Shown here one piece after another: positions 35,827 to 45,619 of a stretch of 62,890 bases of DNA (positions are counted from its first letter, which is position 1; each line of letters opens with the position of its first letter). Below the pieces are notes generated by a model, which searched no databases, had not been told where the DNA came from, and was given only the letters and a program-made list of their open reading frames with translations. The stretch is from assembly GCA_913020045.1 (NCBI GenBank), contig CAJWBE010000026.1, forward strand, positions 1 to 62,890, written 5' to 3'. Position numbers and translations under genes: made by a program. This DNA is from an uncultured Oleiphilus sp. GTDB lineage: Bacteria > Pseudomonadota > Gammaproteobacteria > Pseudomonadales > Oleiphilaceae.

Positions 35827-38544
35827 TTAACGCTTGCGCGGCTTAGCCCGCGCAGTCGCTTGCGCCTCCAGCGGATCGTCAGGCCAATAATGCTTTGGAT
35901 AGCGGCCTTTCATTTCTTTCTTAACGTCTTGATACGCATTGCGCCAAAAGCTCTCTAGATCTTGAGTCACGGCAAGCGGACGTTGCGCCGGTGTCAGTAA
36001 ATGCAGCACGAGAGGCAAGGTGTTTTTAGCAACGCGAGGTGTGCTCGCTGCACCCAGCATCTCCTGCAAACGCACGGCGAGCACCGGTGGCCGTTGCGAA
36101 TAGTCGATACGAATAGTTGAGCCGGAGGGCACTTTGATTCGTTCTGGTAGCCATTCATCTAACTGCTTGGGCAGTGGCCAAGGCAGTAGATTTTTTAAAA
36201 TATCCGCCAAATCCAAATTCGAAAAATGCTTAATATGGCTAACACGATCGAGATACGGCCCCAGCCATTGGCCTAAATTAGCCAATAGCGCTTCATCGCT
36301 TAAGTCGGGCCACTGTTTAACAGACGAGTCTTTAGACAAAAGTGTCTCAGACAACTCATGCATCAACACGACTCGGTCCCGCCATGCCTTAATTTCTTTT
36401 GTCCAAGGTAAAATCGATAAACCTCGTGCTTTGACGAGATCAACCAAGACCGCCTGCTTCTGATCCGGCAGAAGATTCGTCGTCTGTTGGCTTTGGTAGA
36501 TCAAAGCCCCCACTCTCGTTTGAGTCTCTGCCACAAAGCGATTCGTTTGTTCGTCCCACTCGGCAACCACGACCTCATCCGTTAAGTCCTTGAGCGGACC
36601 GTCTAACAAACCAGCTTGGAACTCTGCAGCTAGAAATACGGCGTCCTTTTTATTGCCTTTTAGTCCACCTAAGTGAGCACACACTAACCACTCATACTTT
36701 TGCAGTGAATCTCCCGCTTTTAGGTGGACAGAGCGCCCGTTGGCAAGCTGGTATTCTTCGCTATTCGGGCGCCGTCGTCGGGCAATGCGATCCGGATAGG
36801 CACACGCGAGCAGAAACCCCGTAATAGCCTCTTCCTCAAACGAATAAGACTCAAGCATGTTGTTCGCCGATTCAGGCTCGTCGAATTGAGACAGCAAGCG
36901 CTCAAACTGCTGGCTTTGCTTTTTCGCAGCTCCCATTCCTGCAGCGCGCTTACCGCCGCCTTCGATACGACCAGTTTCAAATAATAGCGTTCGATACGCT
37001 AGGTCTGCTCCGACCCTGGCGACTTCCTCCCGACTAAGTGGGTCACGATCACTGAGTACCGCCGCCATTTGACACGCCAAACGCTGAGCGCTGCACTGTC
37101 TAGACATTAGCAACAGGTGTGCAATTCTGGGGTGAGCAGGGAATCGAGCCATGGCCTGGCCATGGGGAGTAACCCGATAGACGCCAAGGTCTTGTGTATT
37201 CGAATCCGTCCCTGATTGCAGGCTGAGCGCTCCCAATCGCGCTAACAGACTGACGGCTTGTTGGTAAGACGATGCGGGAGGCGAGTCAAGCCAGTTGAGC
37301 TCAAGCAGGTCATCAATCCCCCAGCAATATAATTGAAGCACTAGGGGTGCGAGATCAGCTTGCAAGATTTCCGGCTCACTGAAAGGCCGAAGCTGAGACT
37401 GCTGAAGCTCCGACCAGCAACGGTAACAGTGCCCTTCGCTAAGCCGCCCGGCACGCCCAGCACGCTGTATACTTGAGGCACGGGAGACGCGCCTAGTGTG
37501 CAATCGTGTCATCCCCGTATTTGGATCAAACATCGGTTCGCGACTTAAACCCGAGTCCACCACGACACGGATTCCGTCGATAGTAAGACTGCTTTCAGCA
37601 ATCGATGTGGCCAATACGACTTTACGCCGCCCTTTCGGCGATGGCGCGATCGCAAGTCGTTGCTCTGCAATACTCAAATGACCGAACAAAGGCGTCACAT
37701 CGATGGGCTCATTGCCAAACGCATTGGCACCGCACGCCTCGATTCGTTCAGTCAGAATTTGAAACACCATTCGGATCTCAGCCTGCCCAGGCAAAAACAC
37801 CAGCACGCTGCCGTGCCGCGAAGACAAGGCCTCAAACACCGTATCCACTACTCTATTCGCGCCCAACGGGAAAAATCGCTCTCCTTCGTTTGACGGTGCA
37901 CCGTAATGAACCGATACAGGAAACTGGCGACCCTCACTTTGGATGACTGGGGCTGGATTGGCTTGCGATTCGAGTTGTGAAGCGGACTCTGAACCACCGA
38001 TCAACGCAGCGATACCGAAATCATCCAGCGTTGCCGACATAACTAGCAGCTTGAGAGGCGTCGCGCCGTCTGCTCGAGACCGAAACACGCTTCGACCATG
38101 AAGTGCCAGCGCAAGCCCTAGATCGGCATCAACACTACGCTCATGAAACTCATCAAAAATAACTAGCCCAATACCATCTAGAGACGGATCATCTTGCAGC
38201 ATTCGTGTCAGAATACCTTCGGTAATGACTTCCACACGCGTCTTTTTTGAAATCTTAGAATCTAAGCGAACTCGGTAACCCACCGTTTGCCCAACAGGCT
38301 CATTGAGCAAACTTGCCATGCGTTCTGCCGCCGCACGCGCCGCCAGTCGCCGAGGTTCAAGCATGAGAATTTTTTGATTGGTAAGCCAAGACTCAGACAA
38401 CAACGCCAGCGGAACTAAGGTTGTTTTACCGGCACCGGGAGGCGCCTGAAGTACGGCTTCGTCGCGCTGGCGCAAAGCCGCTAACAATGCTGGAAGCGCA
38501 TCATTGATCGGAAGGTCGTTCTGTTCAGGAAAGGCAGTCATCAT
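35827..38544 (-). CDS. hrpB: ATP-dependent helicase HrpB
   Basis: A 905-residue DEAH-type RNA helicase-like protein. Walker A is QAPPGAGKTTL (Lys40), motif II DEFHE (near 130), motif III SAT, motif VI QRAGRAGR (near 360), then the helicase-associated HA2 domain and the HrpB C-terminal domain. The cellular role is not settled. It is longer than E. coli HrpB (809), mostly in the middle. It follows dbpA by 21 bp, so they may be co-transcribed. Start from the tandem ATGATG at 38544; no strong ribosome binding site. Confidence 0.93.
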   Translation of the reverse strand: MMTAFPEQNDLPINDALPALLAALRQRDEAVLQAPPGAGKTTLVPLALLSESWLTNQKILMLEPRRLAARAAAERMASLLNEPVGQTVGYRVRLDSKISKKTRVEVITEGILTRMLQDDPSLDGIGLVIFDEFHERSVDADLGLALALHGRSVFRSRADGATPLKLLVMSATLDDFGIAALIGGSESASQLESQANPAPVIQSEGRQFPVSVHYGAPSNEGERFFPLGANRVVDTVFEALSSRHGSVLVFLPGQAEIRMVFQILTERIEACGANAFGNEPIDVTPLFGHLSIAEQRLAIAPSPKGRRKVVLATSIAESSLTIDGIRVVVDSGLSREPMFDPNTGMTRLHTRRVSRASSIQRAGRAGRLSEGHCYRCWSELQQSQLRPFSEPEILQADLAPLVLQLYCWGIDDLLELNWLDSPPASSYQQAVSLLARLGALSLQSGTDSNTQDLGVYRVTPHGQAMARFPAHPRIAHLLLMSRQCSAQRLACQMAAVLSDRDPLSREEVARVGADLAYRTLLFETGRIEGGGKRAAGMGAAKKQSQQFERLLSQFDEPESANNMLESYSFEEEAITGFLLACAYPDRIARRRRPNSEEYQLANGRSVHLKAGDSLQKYEWLVCAHLGGLKGNKKDAVFLAAEFQAGLLDGPLKDLTDEVVVAEWDEQTNRFVAETQTRVGALIYQSQQTTNLLPDQKQAVLVDLVKARGLSILPWTKEIKAWRDRVVLMHELSETLLSKDSSVKQWPDLSDEALLANLGQWLGPYLDRVSHIKHFSNLDLADILKNLLPWPLPKQLDEWLPERIKVPSGSTIRIDYSQRPPVLAVRLQEMLGAASTPRVAKNTLPLVLHLLTPAQRPLAVTQDLESFWRNAYQDVKKEMKGRYPKHYWPDDPLEAQATARAKPRKR

Positions 38545-38565
38545 CGATGCGACCCGCGCTCAGGC

Positions 38566-39960
38566 TTATTTCAAAATACGCGCTTTGAATTGACGCCCTT
38601 TCATTTTCCCTTGCGTCAAAACAGACAATGCTAGTTTGGCCTTGGGCCGAGAAACCGCTACAAAAGCGCGGATATCTTGCAGTTGTATTTTACCGACTTC
38701 TTTACCATCGAGCGCACCGTCTCGCGTTAGAGCACCTAAAATATCACCCGGTCGAACCTTTTGCTTTTTGCCACCGTCAATCTGCAAGGTTCGCATCGGG
38801 GCGGGCTCTGGGTCACGAAACAATACTTTTTCGTTCGGCAGCGGATGAATCTCTACCTTCTGCTTCAAGTACTCTTCAATGCGTTCAATTTTGAACTTCT
38901 CATTGTCGGCAAAAAGGGTCGCCGCCGTCCCTTTGTTTCCTGCCCGACCTGTTCGGCCAATACGGTGAACGTGCACTTCAGAGTCGCGCGCCAATTGGTA
39001 GTTAACAACAAGGTCTACCTTTTCAATATCCAAACCGCGCGCGGCAACGTCTGTCGCCACTAACAGCACGACGCTCTGATTAGCAAATTGAAGTAAGGTC
39101 CGGTCTCGTTCTTTCTGGTCCAAGTCGCCATGGATTGCCTGTGCGCTGAAGCCAAACGCTTGTAGTTCATTCGCGAGATCTTGGGTCTCACGCTTTGTAT
39201 TACAGAACACAACGCCTGAAGCGGGCGCTTTATCCAACAATAATAAGCGCAAGGCTTTAAAACGTTCTTTTTCACTTTCAACCCGATAAAAGTGCTGTGC
39301 AATGGAGCTGCCACTGTGTGTCGATTCCGCTTCGACCACCACCGGATCGCGCATAACTCGCTCTGCAATTTTCTGAATCTGCGAAGGAAAAGTCGCGCTG
39401 AGCAACAAGGTTTGACGCTCTGCGGGAATTTGATCGGTAATCGCATCCAAGGCATCTTGAAAACCCATATCGAGCATACGGTCTGCCTCGTCTAGCACTA
39501 AGGTAGAAACGTTCTCTAGCTTTAACGTGCCTTTACGCAGGTGCTCGTCAATTCGACCCGGCGTACCGACAACAATATGCGCGCCATGCTCAAGCGAACC
39601 GATTTGAGGCCCCAAAGGCATGCCACCACAAATAGTCAGGACTTTTATGTTGTGAATGGATCGCGCCAAACGCCGAATTTCTTTCGCCACTTGGTCTGCG
39701 AGCTCACGCGTCGGACACAGCACTAAGGTTTGAATTCGAAAACGCTTCACATCAAGCTTGTTGAGAATGCCTAAGCCAAAAGCGGCTGTCTTGCCAGACC
39801 CGGTCTGACCTTGGGCAATAACATCCTGTCCCGATAAAATTGCGGGCAAGCTTTGCGCTTGTATTGGCGTCATCTCGTCGTAACCTAGCGTCGCCAAATT
39901 TTCCAGCAATGCTGGCTTCAAAGAAAGAGTCGAGAACGCTTGAGAGTTATTGCCGGTCAC
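38566..39960 (-). CDS. dbpA: ATP-dependent RNA helicase DbpA
   Basis: A 464-residue DEAD-box helicase (E. coli 457). Motifs: Q-motif TPIQAQSLP, Walker A AQGQTGSGKT, DEAD, SAT, ATDVAARGLD, HRIGRTGR. A C-terminal DbpA domain (about 385-460, ending GRQFKARIL) binds hairpin 92 of 23S rRNA and directs it to large-subunit assembly. I start at the GTG at 39960: AGGA lies eight bases before it and the protein then aligns with E. coli; the ATG 13 codons earlier gives an unlikely extension. Confidence 0.93.
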   Translation of the reverse strand: MTGNNSQAFSTLSLKPALLENLATLGYDEMTPIQAQSLPAILSGQDVIAQGQTGSGKTAAFGLGILNKLDVKRFRIQTLVLCPTRELADQVAKEIRRLARSIHNIKVLTICGGMPLGPQIGSLEHGAHIVVGTPGRIDEHLRKGTLKLENVSTLVLDEADRMLDMGFQDALDAITDQIPAERQTLLLSATFPSQIQKIAERVMRDPVVVEAESTHSGSSIAQHFYRVESEKERFKALRLLLLDKAPASGVVFCNTKRETQDLANELQAFGFSAQAIHGDLDQKERDRTLLQFANQSVVLLVATDVAARGLDIEKVDLVVNYQLARDSEVHVHRIGRTGRAGNKGTAATLFADNEKFKIERIEEYLKQKVEIHPLPNEKVLFRDPEPAPMRTLQIDGGKKQKVRPGDILGALTRDGALDGKEVGKIQLQDIRAFVAVSRPKAKLALSVLTQGKMKGRQFKARILK

Positions 39961-40203
39961 TGTGCTTATCCTGTCGTTATCTTGTTGAAAGACTATCAAT
40001 CGGCCGCATGGTAACAGATCGGCAAAGCTTAACCAGTAAACAATTGCGACACACTCAGGCAGCTAGGTTGAATCGTGAATAGACGCGATTCTGCCCTTCC
40101 AACGAATCATCCGCTATAGTTAGAACCAGCGGTGCCGATACAGACATCTCTTAAGAACGCAGTATGTTCAATGTTACCGACCTATCCGCCTTGCGGGGGG
40201 ATT

Positions 40204-41394
40204 ATGAACTACTCAAACCAGGCGATCGTATCGTACATGGCAGTGGTTGTGCTGCTTAACCTGCTCGCCTCGATTTTCTATATTTATACACCCGCACGCC
40301 GCATTCATGCGATGCGCGTGTCTATCAGTTACTTTCGTAGCTTCTTTTTATTGATGGCCAGCGGTTTTGTGGTGTTTGGGTTGGCATTCCCCAAAACGGA
40401 GCCTATTCATTCCGTCTTGACGGCTGCCTTCTTTTTAACCGCCTTCTTTTGTTTAAAGTATGGCTTTATTGTTCGACAAAACCCGGACCATCCTCCCCTG
40501 TACAAGAGCAAGTTTTTTTACCTAAATCTCATCGCGATAATCGCCATCAACGGATTCTTATTTCAATACTATATCGAGTCACACCTCATGCGTTCGGCGG
40601 CATTGACCAGCAATTGCAGCATTATTTCGATTCTGACACTCAAATATATTCACAAAGACAAAACGTCTAAAAAGTATGGTGAATCGCTTGCCACGCTCGG
40701 TGTTCTATTTTCAATTTTCTGCGCGATGGCAATGCTGCTAACGCTCAACTACACGCAAGATATCTTTACCTATTTCTCTGTTTTTATGGTGTCTCAATCG
40801 CTAATCGCCATTTTAATTTTAGGAGGTTCTCAAGCCATATTTCTCTCAGACCTAGCCGACCTTTACTATCAAGAATCTGTTACCGACGTACTGACAGGCC
40901 TTTATAACCGCCGCTTTTTCTTGCGCCAATCAGAAAGCCTATTAAAGTTTGCGGAACGCCATGACTACCCGATATCCATTATATTGTGCGACATCGATTA
41001 CTTTAAAAGGGTGAACGACAACTATGGCCACGAACACGGCGACAAAGCCCTTATCGCGTTTGCCAATGTGTTAAAAGAGAGCTCTCGCGAATCAGACATT
41101 ACCGCGCGATTCGGTGGTGAGGAATTTATTATCTTGCTTCCTAAAACTGACGCTAAGGGCGCCACCGTGCTCGCAGAGAGAATGCGTTCGGCAACCGAGT
41201 CGCTCTCTATCACCAATGGTCGCAAAACCGTCTCAATTACGGCTAGCTTCGGCGTCACCACTTTCGACCACACCAACTCTATCGACGAGCATATCAAACA
41301 GGCTGATACCGCACTATATCTCGCCAAAAGTCGAGGCAGGAATCAGGTAGTGCTTCACGACGCAAGTGAAGCAATCAACGCCTCGATAGAATGA
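40204..41394 (+). CDS. Membrane-bound diguanylate cyclase (GGDEF)
   Basis: A 396-residue protein with about six membrane helices (about 10-215) and a cytosolic GGDEF domain (about 225-390). The active site is GGEEF (ARFGGEEFIILLP), preceded by the inhibitory site RESD five residues upstream, so it should make cyclic di-GMP and be subject to feedback inhibition. DVLTGLYNRRFF marks the start of the domain. I start at 40204, where GGGGGG lies just before ATT-ATG; the ATG at 40132 is not supported. It is divergent from dbpA. Confidence 0.93.
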   Translation: MNYSNQAIVSYMAVVVLLNLLASIFYIYTPARRIHAMRVSISYFRSFFLLMASGFVVFGLAFPKTEPIHSVLTAAFFLTAFFCLKYGFIVRQNPDHPPLYKSKFFYLNLIAIIAINGFLFQYYIESHLMRSAALTSNCSIISILTLKYIHKDKTSKKYGESLATLGVLFSIFCAMAMLLTLNYTQDIFTYFSVFMVSQSLIAILILGGSQAIFLSDLADLYYQESVTDVLTGLYNRRFFLRQSESLLKFAERHDYPISIILCDIDYFKRVNDNYGHEHGDKALIAFANVLKESSRESDITARFGGEEFIILLPKTDAKGATVLAERMRSATESLSITNGRKTVSITASFGVTTFDHTNSIDEHIKQADTALYLAKSRGRNQVVLHDASEAINASIE

Positions 41395-41467
41395 GTATTT
41401 GATTCAAATAGTTGAACAGTGGTTCAATCACGTAATGACAAACTAATAACAACAAGCGAATACAAAG

Positions 41468-42883
41468 ATGGTTTCTTCTTTCCACACTTTTCAAGATGAT
41501 GCGCTTGGCACCAGCGATGCGGTCGAATTAAGCCAGCGCTTAAGACGGCGCGAACTAAGCCTGAGCGAAGTCACGCAGGCCGCTATCAATCGAACAAAAA
41601 AAGCTGACGAGATACTAAGAACCTGTGCGAATACGGACTTTGCAAAAGCCCTAGATAGATCTCATCATGAAACGCTTATCGATACACCTTTCAGTGGCGT
41701 CCCCACGTTCATCAAAGATAACCTCATTGCGAAAGGCTTCAAAACAGGCTTTGGTAGCGCCGCTGTCACGCCAAAACTGGAAACCAAAAACGACCCCTAT
41801 GTCAGTCAATTTAGGGCATTGGGGTTCAATGTATTGGGTAAAAGTGTTCTCCCTGAGTTCGGGTTCAATGCCACGACAGAACCCGCCCACGATAGACCTA
41901 CACTAAACCCGTGGAATTTAGCCTTCTCCAACGGCGCATCGTCTGGTGGTGCAGCCGCTCTGGTCGCGAGTGGTGCAGTGCCCATCGCGCACGCTAACGA
42001 TGGTGGCGGCTCGATCCGTATACCCGCCGCCTGTTGCGGGCTAGTTGGCCTAAAACCCAGCAGGGGCCGGCATGTCAAACCTACTGCTGCACGCGTTCTG
42101 CCTATCGACATCTTATCCGACGGTGTCGTAACGCGCTCAGTGAGAGACACCGCCTATTTTTTCCACTGTGCAGAAGGTGTCTATCAGAATAAAAAATTGC
42201 GCCCCATCGCCCACCTACTTACTGCGGGAAAACGCCGCCTTAGAGTGGGCTTAGTCTTGGAGTCTGCATCTGGCGATCCGACACACCCGGAGGTTGCTCA
42301 GGCTACCGAACGCTGCGCCAGCGTGCTATCAGAACTCGGCCACCACGTAGAACCCACTCGCTTTGCTTTGGATGAAAGCTTTGTACATGACTTTCCACTG
42401 TACTGGGCAATGCTTGCTTTTTTGACCGCTAAAACAGGCCGATTCACCTGCGGAGAGCATTTCGACGCTAGTAAAATGGACAATCTTTCGAAGGGCCTAA
42501 TCAAGCACTATCGCGCAAACATGCTGCAAACGCCGCGAGCGCTGTTCCGCTTAAAGCAAAATGCTCATCGCTATCTCAGCGCCTTTAAGCGCTATGACGT
42601 GCTGCTAAGCCCTGTCTTATCGCAACCTCCGCGACCAATCGGAGAACTAAGCCCCGACGTCTCGTTCGATCTATTGTTTAGCCGCCTAAGCGCCTATGTC
42701 GGGTTTACGCCGCCAGCTAATGTAGCAGGCAGCCCTGCAATCTCATTACCGGGCGGCCTGAGTAGTGATCACACACCGATAGGGCTTCAGTTATCGGCGA
42801 ATATAGGGCGCGAAGATACGCTACTAGAATTGGCTTATGCGCTTGAAGAAGCCATGCCATGGAAGAGTTTGTATGAGATATGA
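41468..42883 (+). CDS. Amidase signature family enzyme
   Basis: A 471-residue amidase of the GatA-like signature family. The Ser-cisSer-Lys triad is intact: Lys in FIKDNL (near 78), Ser in NGASSGGAAA (near 160) and Ser in DGGGSIRIPAA (near 182). Such enzymes hydrolyse amides; no GatB or GatC neighbours are present, so it is not part of the tRNA amidotransferase and its substrate is unknown. It ends 60 bp before a strong bidirectional terminator. Confidence 0.9.
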   Translation: MVSSFHTFQDDALGTSDAVELSQRLRRRELSLSEVTQAAINRTKKADEILRTCANTDFAKALDRSHHETLIDTPFSGVPTFIKDNLIAKGFKTGFGSAAVTPKLETKNDPYVSQFRALGFNVLGKSVLPEFGFNATTEPAHDRPTLNPWNLAFSNGASSGGAAALVASGAVPIAHANDGGGSIRIPAACCGLVGLKPSRGRHVKPTAARVLPIDILSDGVVTRSVRDTAYFFHCAEGVYQNKKLRPIAHLLTAGKRRLRVGLVLESASGDPTHPEVAQATERCASVLSELGHHVEPTRFALDESFVHDFPLYWAMLAFLTAKTGRFTCGEHFDASKMDNLSKGLIKHYRANMLQTPRALFRLKQNAHRYLSAFKRYDVLLSPVLSQPPRPIGELSPDVSFDLLFSRLSAYVGFTPPANVAGSPAISLPGGLSSDHTPIGLQLSANIGREDTLLELAYALEEAMPWKSLYEI

Positions 42884-42943
42884 CATTGGGGAAACACAAC
42901 TTACCTGCATAGACACAACGTCCCTCTACCTATCATAAAAAAT

Positions 42944-42982
42944 AAAAAAAGGGCGCGGAACAAAGTTCTCGCGCCCTTTTTT
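42944..42982. terminator. Bidirectional intrinsic terminator between amidase and fklB
   Basis: Stem GGGCGCG-GAAC/GTTC-(T)-CGCGCCC with an AAA loop, flanked by seven A on the left and six T on the right. It works for both strands and separates the convergent amidase and fklB genes. Confidence 0.92.
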
Positions 42983-42996
42983 AAACCGATTGAAAA

Positions 42997-43617
42997 CTAG
43001 CTAATGATCTCTAGCAATTCAATGTCAAACACTAATGCTTGGTATGGACCAATATCGCCACCCGCGCCGCGCTCACCATAAGCAAGCTGATAAGGAATAT
43101 ATAACTTCCACTTAGAGCCGACTTTCATATTTTTCAATGCTTCCGTCCAACCAGGAATCACGCCACCGACTGGAAACTCAGTTGGCTCGCCACGGTCATA
43201 AGAACTGTCGAACTGTTTGCCGTCGATCAAGGTGCCTCGATAGTGCGTTCTAACAACACTTTCTTGTGTCGGGATAGCGCCGTCGCCTTCTGTCAGTACT
43301 TCGTACTGCAAGCCTGACTCCATTACGGTCACTTCGTCGCGCTTAGCGTTCTCAGCTAGAAAAGCTTCGCCTTCAGCAGCGAATTCGGTCGCTTGCTCAG
43401 CTTGTTGCTCTTGCAATGCAGCTTGAATAACCTGGAATGCCGCATTGATTTCGTTGCCATCAATGCGAGGACCCTTACCATTAAAAGCATCTTCAACACC
43501 TGCAATTGCAGTCGCTAATGAAACGCCCTGAAATGCTGTTGCTAACTGCTGACCCATTTGAAGGCCAATACCATATGATGCTTTCGCCGCATCTGTCGAA
43601 AAGTCTAGATCAGACAT
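42997..43617 (-). CDS. fklB: FKBP-type peptidyl-prolyl isomerase FklB
   Basis: A 206-residue protein, the same length as E. coli FklB. The N-terminal dimerisation helices (about 1-95, SYGIGLQMGQQL) are followed by a FKBP domain (about 105-205) with conserved VIPGWTEAL and Y-G-E-R-G-A-G. No signal peptide, so it is cytosolic. I start at 43617, at the M of MSDLDFS; an upstream in-frame ATG adds 29 residues with no counterpart in the family. Confidence 0.94.
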   Translation of the reverse strand: MSDLDFSTDAAKASYGIGLQMGQQLATAFQGVSLATAIAGVEDAFNGKGPRIDGNEINAAFQVIQAALQEQQAEQATEFAAEGEAFLAENAKRDEVTVMESGLQYEVLTEGDGAIPTQESVVRTHYRGTLIDGKQFDSSYDRGEPTEFPVGGVIPGWTEALKNMKVGSKWKLYIPYQLAYGERGAGGDIGPYQALVFDIELLEIIS

Positions 43618-43716
43618 ATTGAATCTCGTTTTGATGATTGAAACGGGATAGTTTGGGGTCAGAATTAATAATTCAAGGGCTGAAAATAAGGAAAAGATAA
43701 ACAAGGGGATGATTTT

Positions 43717-43753
43717 GCCGAACGAAGCATTACTTTGTAATGCTTCGTTCGGC
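43717..43753. terminator. Long perfect hairpin between the Ala/Lys-rich lipoprotein and fklB
   Basis: A 17-bp perfect stem (43717-43733 with 43737-43753) with a TTT loop, sequence GCCGAACGAAGCATTAC and its complement. It lies 29 bp beyond the lipoprotein stop codon. On the minus strand no T run follows, so it may stabilise the mRNA end or act as a weak terminator. Confidence 0.6.
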
Positions 43754-43781
43754 CGTCTTTAAGCTTACTCTGAAGAGCCGT

Positions 43782-44822
43782 TTACTGGTTTAGGTTCTCA
43801 TACGTTGGCACTAAGCGAGATAAAGCGTCCAGGGTGGCTTCACTTTTAAATGTTGGGCTGCGCGGCGTCTTGCCTGGGAAGAAACCCATATGAAGCTCTA
43901 AACTGCCACCATCAGACAACTGCTGCATCCAATCACCTTCAAGTATTGCTCTCGTTTTGTCTTCAATCCGTGTAAACGGAATTAGCTCTCCACCATTCAA
44001 GACAACGCCGCTGCCATTATTTTTCGCATCGATATCCGAAGAGCTGTTAACGATCATTCGATCATCTTTAAGCGTTATCCAAATCTGAGATAAATAGCTT
44101 CCATCGCCCATTTGCCAAGTCGGCGTTGCAATCTGGAGCGAGTTATCATTCAAGTTACGTGCAATAGACCATAGGCCGATCGTCACGGGTAAATCTTTAA
44201 CGCTAACATCCAGCGCCTTTTTAACTAGTGCTTTACGCGCTTTCGCAGGCGCTTTCTTAACGGCTTTCGCTTCCTTTGCAGCAGCTGCTTTCGTTGCAGT
44301 TGGTGCAGGCTCCGCAGCGATGACAGCATATTTATCTTTAGCCGCTAAGCTAGACATCATCGCGTCTGCTTTGGCTTTCTCTGCACCCTCTTTTGCTGCC
44401 AAGGCTTTAGCCTCTGCCTCTGCTAACCGCGCTTTCTCTGCCGCCATCGCTTTGTCTGCAGCTTGCTTGTTCTTCGCAGCTATCTCTTCAGGACTTGGCG
44501 CTTTAGGCGCTTTCTTAGCAGAAGAAGCCGACAAGGCGCTGACCTTGCTAGCAGCCTCATTTGTATTAGCGTCAGCCCTTGGTTCAGTGGCGACTTCTGC
44601 AACTGCGACCGGTGCATCCATTGCCATTGGCTCGCCATTGTCGTCAGTTGCTGGCGACATCGCGCAGCCAGTTTGTAGTGCAATACCTGCAATCACCGCA
44701 GCGATAGCGCTTAGCGATTTTGCGTTAATAGTGTGTTTACTCGCGTTACTCTTTTCTTTTTGTTGGGCTTTCAATTTACTCACCTCGCACGTATTCTTTT
44801 TTGAGACGACAATTTTCGTCAT
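43782..44822 (-). CDS. Ala/Lys-rich putative lipoprotein
   Basis: A 346-residue protein I cannot assign. A hydrophobic segment (about 36-50) ends in a lipobox-like LQTGC (Cys53), but it is preceded by an unusually long charged n-region of about 35 residues, so lipoprotein status is uncertain. Residues about 100-220 are a coiled-coil-prone Ala/Lys/Glu stretch with Lys-rich repeats (KKAPAKARKALVKKAL). The C-terminal domain (about 225-346) is probably globular, mostly beta (PVTIGLWSIARN... GDWMQQLSDGGSLELHMG). It is 37 bp from the divergent 3-methyladenine glycosylase start. Confidence 0.6.
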   Translation of the reverse strand: MTKIVVSKKNTCEVSKLKAQQKEKSNASKHTINAKSLSAIAAVIAGIALQTGCAMSPATDDNGEPMAMDAPVAVAEVATEPRADANTNEAASKVSALSASSAKKAPKAPSPEEIAAKNKQAADKAMAAEKARLAEAEAKALAAKEGAEKAKADAMMSSLAAKDKYAVIAAEPAPTATKAAAAKEAKAVKKAPAKARKALVKKALDVSVKDLPVTIGLWSIARNLNDNSLQIATPTWQMGDGSYLSQIWITLKDDRMIVNSSSDIDAKNNGSGVVLNGGELIPFTRIEDKTRAILEGDWMQQLSDGGSLELHMGFFPGKTPRSPTFKSEATLDALSRLVPTYENLNQ

Positions 44823-44859
44823 TCGTCCCTTTATTCTCAGTGTAGCTATAGAACCTAAT

Positions 44860-45573
44860 ATGACCAGCCCTGCTCAACTCCCTCGCTTTGAACAAACCTA
44901 TTTACGCGCCGCAGAACGCAAGGGAGGCGAAGCTTCACTACTGCAACTGTTATCAGCGCCGCTCTCTAGTCGAGAGATCAAAAAGCAAAGTGAAGATAGG
45001 TTTTTGGCTACGATGACCAAGTGCATCAACCAAGCTGGGTTTAGCTGGCGAGTCATCGAACAAAAGTGGCCAGAATTCGAGGAAGCCTTTTTTGGGTTTA
45101 AACTGGATACGCTCTGCCTCCTATCTGACGAGCAGTGGGAAGCCTATGCCCAAGACCGTCGTGTCGTGCGCAGCTGGCAAAAAATTAAAGCCTTAAAAGA
45201 TAATGTCGCTTGGCTATATGAAGAAAGAATGGACCGCGATGGTATCGCAACATTGATCGCCGACTGGCCCGATGAAGACTTTGTGGGTCTTCTCTCCTAT
45301 ATCAAGAAACAGGGTTCTCGCCTCGGCGGCAACTCGGGCCAACGCTTTTTGCGATATATGGGAAAAGACAGCTTCGTGTTGTCTCGCGATGTCGTCACCG
45401 CGTTACTTGGCACAGGCCTGGATATCAAACCAGAACCCTCAAGTCAGCGAGAAATGAAACTAATTCAATCTGCATTTAACGCCTGGCGCGCAGAAACTGG
45501 ACTATCCTTGGTGCAACTCAGTCAGGTGGCGTGTTTTTCAGTGGGTGAAAACTATGTGGGCGTATCCGCTTAA
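44860..45573 (+). CDS. DNA-3-methyladenine glycosylase I family protein
   Basis: A 237-residue protein of the HhH-GPD-like Tag family. KKQSEDRFLATMTKCINQAGFSWRVIEQKWPEFEEAFFGF carries the family pattern (short excerpt: CINQAGFSWRVIEQKWP), with the SWRVI and F-x-x-F blocks of the helix-hairpin-helix glycosylases. It removes alkylated adenine from DNA. The four-Cys/His zinc site of E. coli Tag is not obvious, so it is a distant member. I start at 44860; the frame continues open upstream over the lipoprotein gene but this is only a shadow. Confidence 0.82.
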   Translation: MTSPAQLPRFEQTYLRAAERKGGEASLLQLLSAPLSSREIKKQSEDRFLATMTKCINQAGFSWRVIEQKWPEFEEAFFGFKLDTLCLLSDEQWEAYAQDRRVVRSWQKIKALKDNVAWLYEERMDRDGIATLIADWPDEDFVGLLSYIKKQGSRLGGNSGQRFLRYMGKDSFVLSRDVVTALLGTGLDIKPEPSSQREMKLIQSAFNAWRAETGLSLVQLSQVACFSVGENYVGVSA

Positions 45574-45619
45574 AAAACAGGTCGGTGCTTGATCAATAGT
45601 TCCGGGGATAAGTGAAGTC

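Noticed and set aside
44320-44859. Extension of the 3-methyladenine glycosylase frame by 180 codons to the left.
   Set aside because: It lies opposite the lipoprotein gene, and the family N-terminus begins at 44860.
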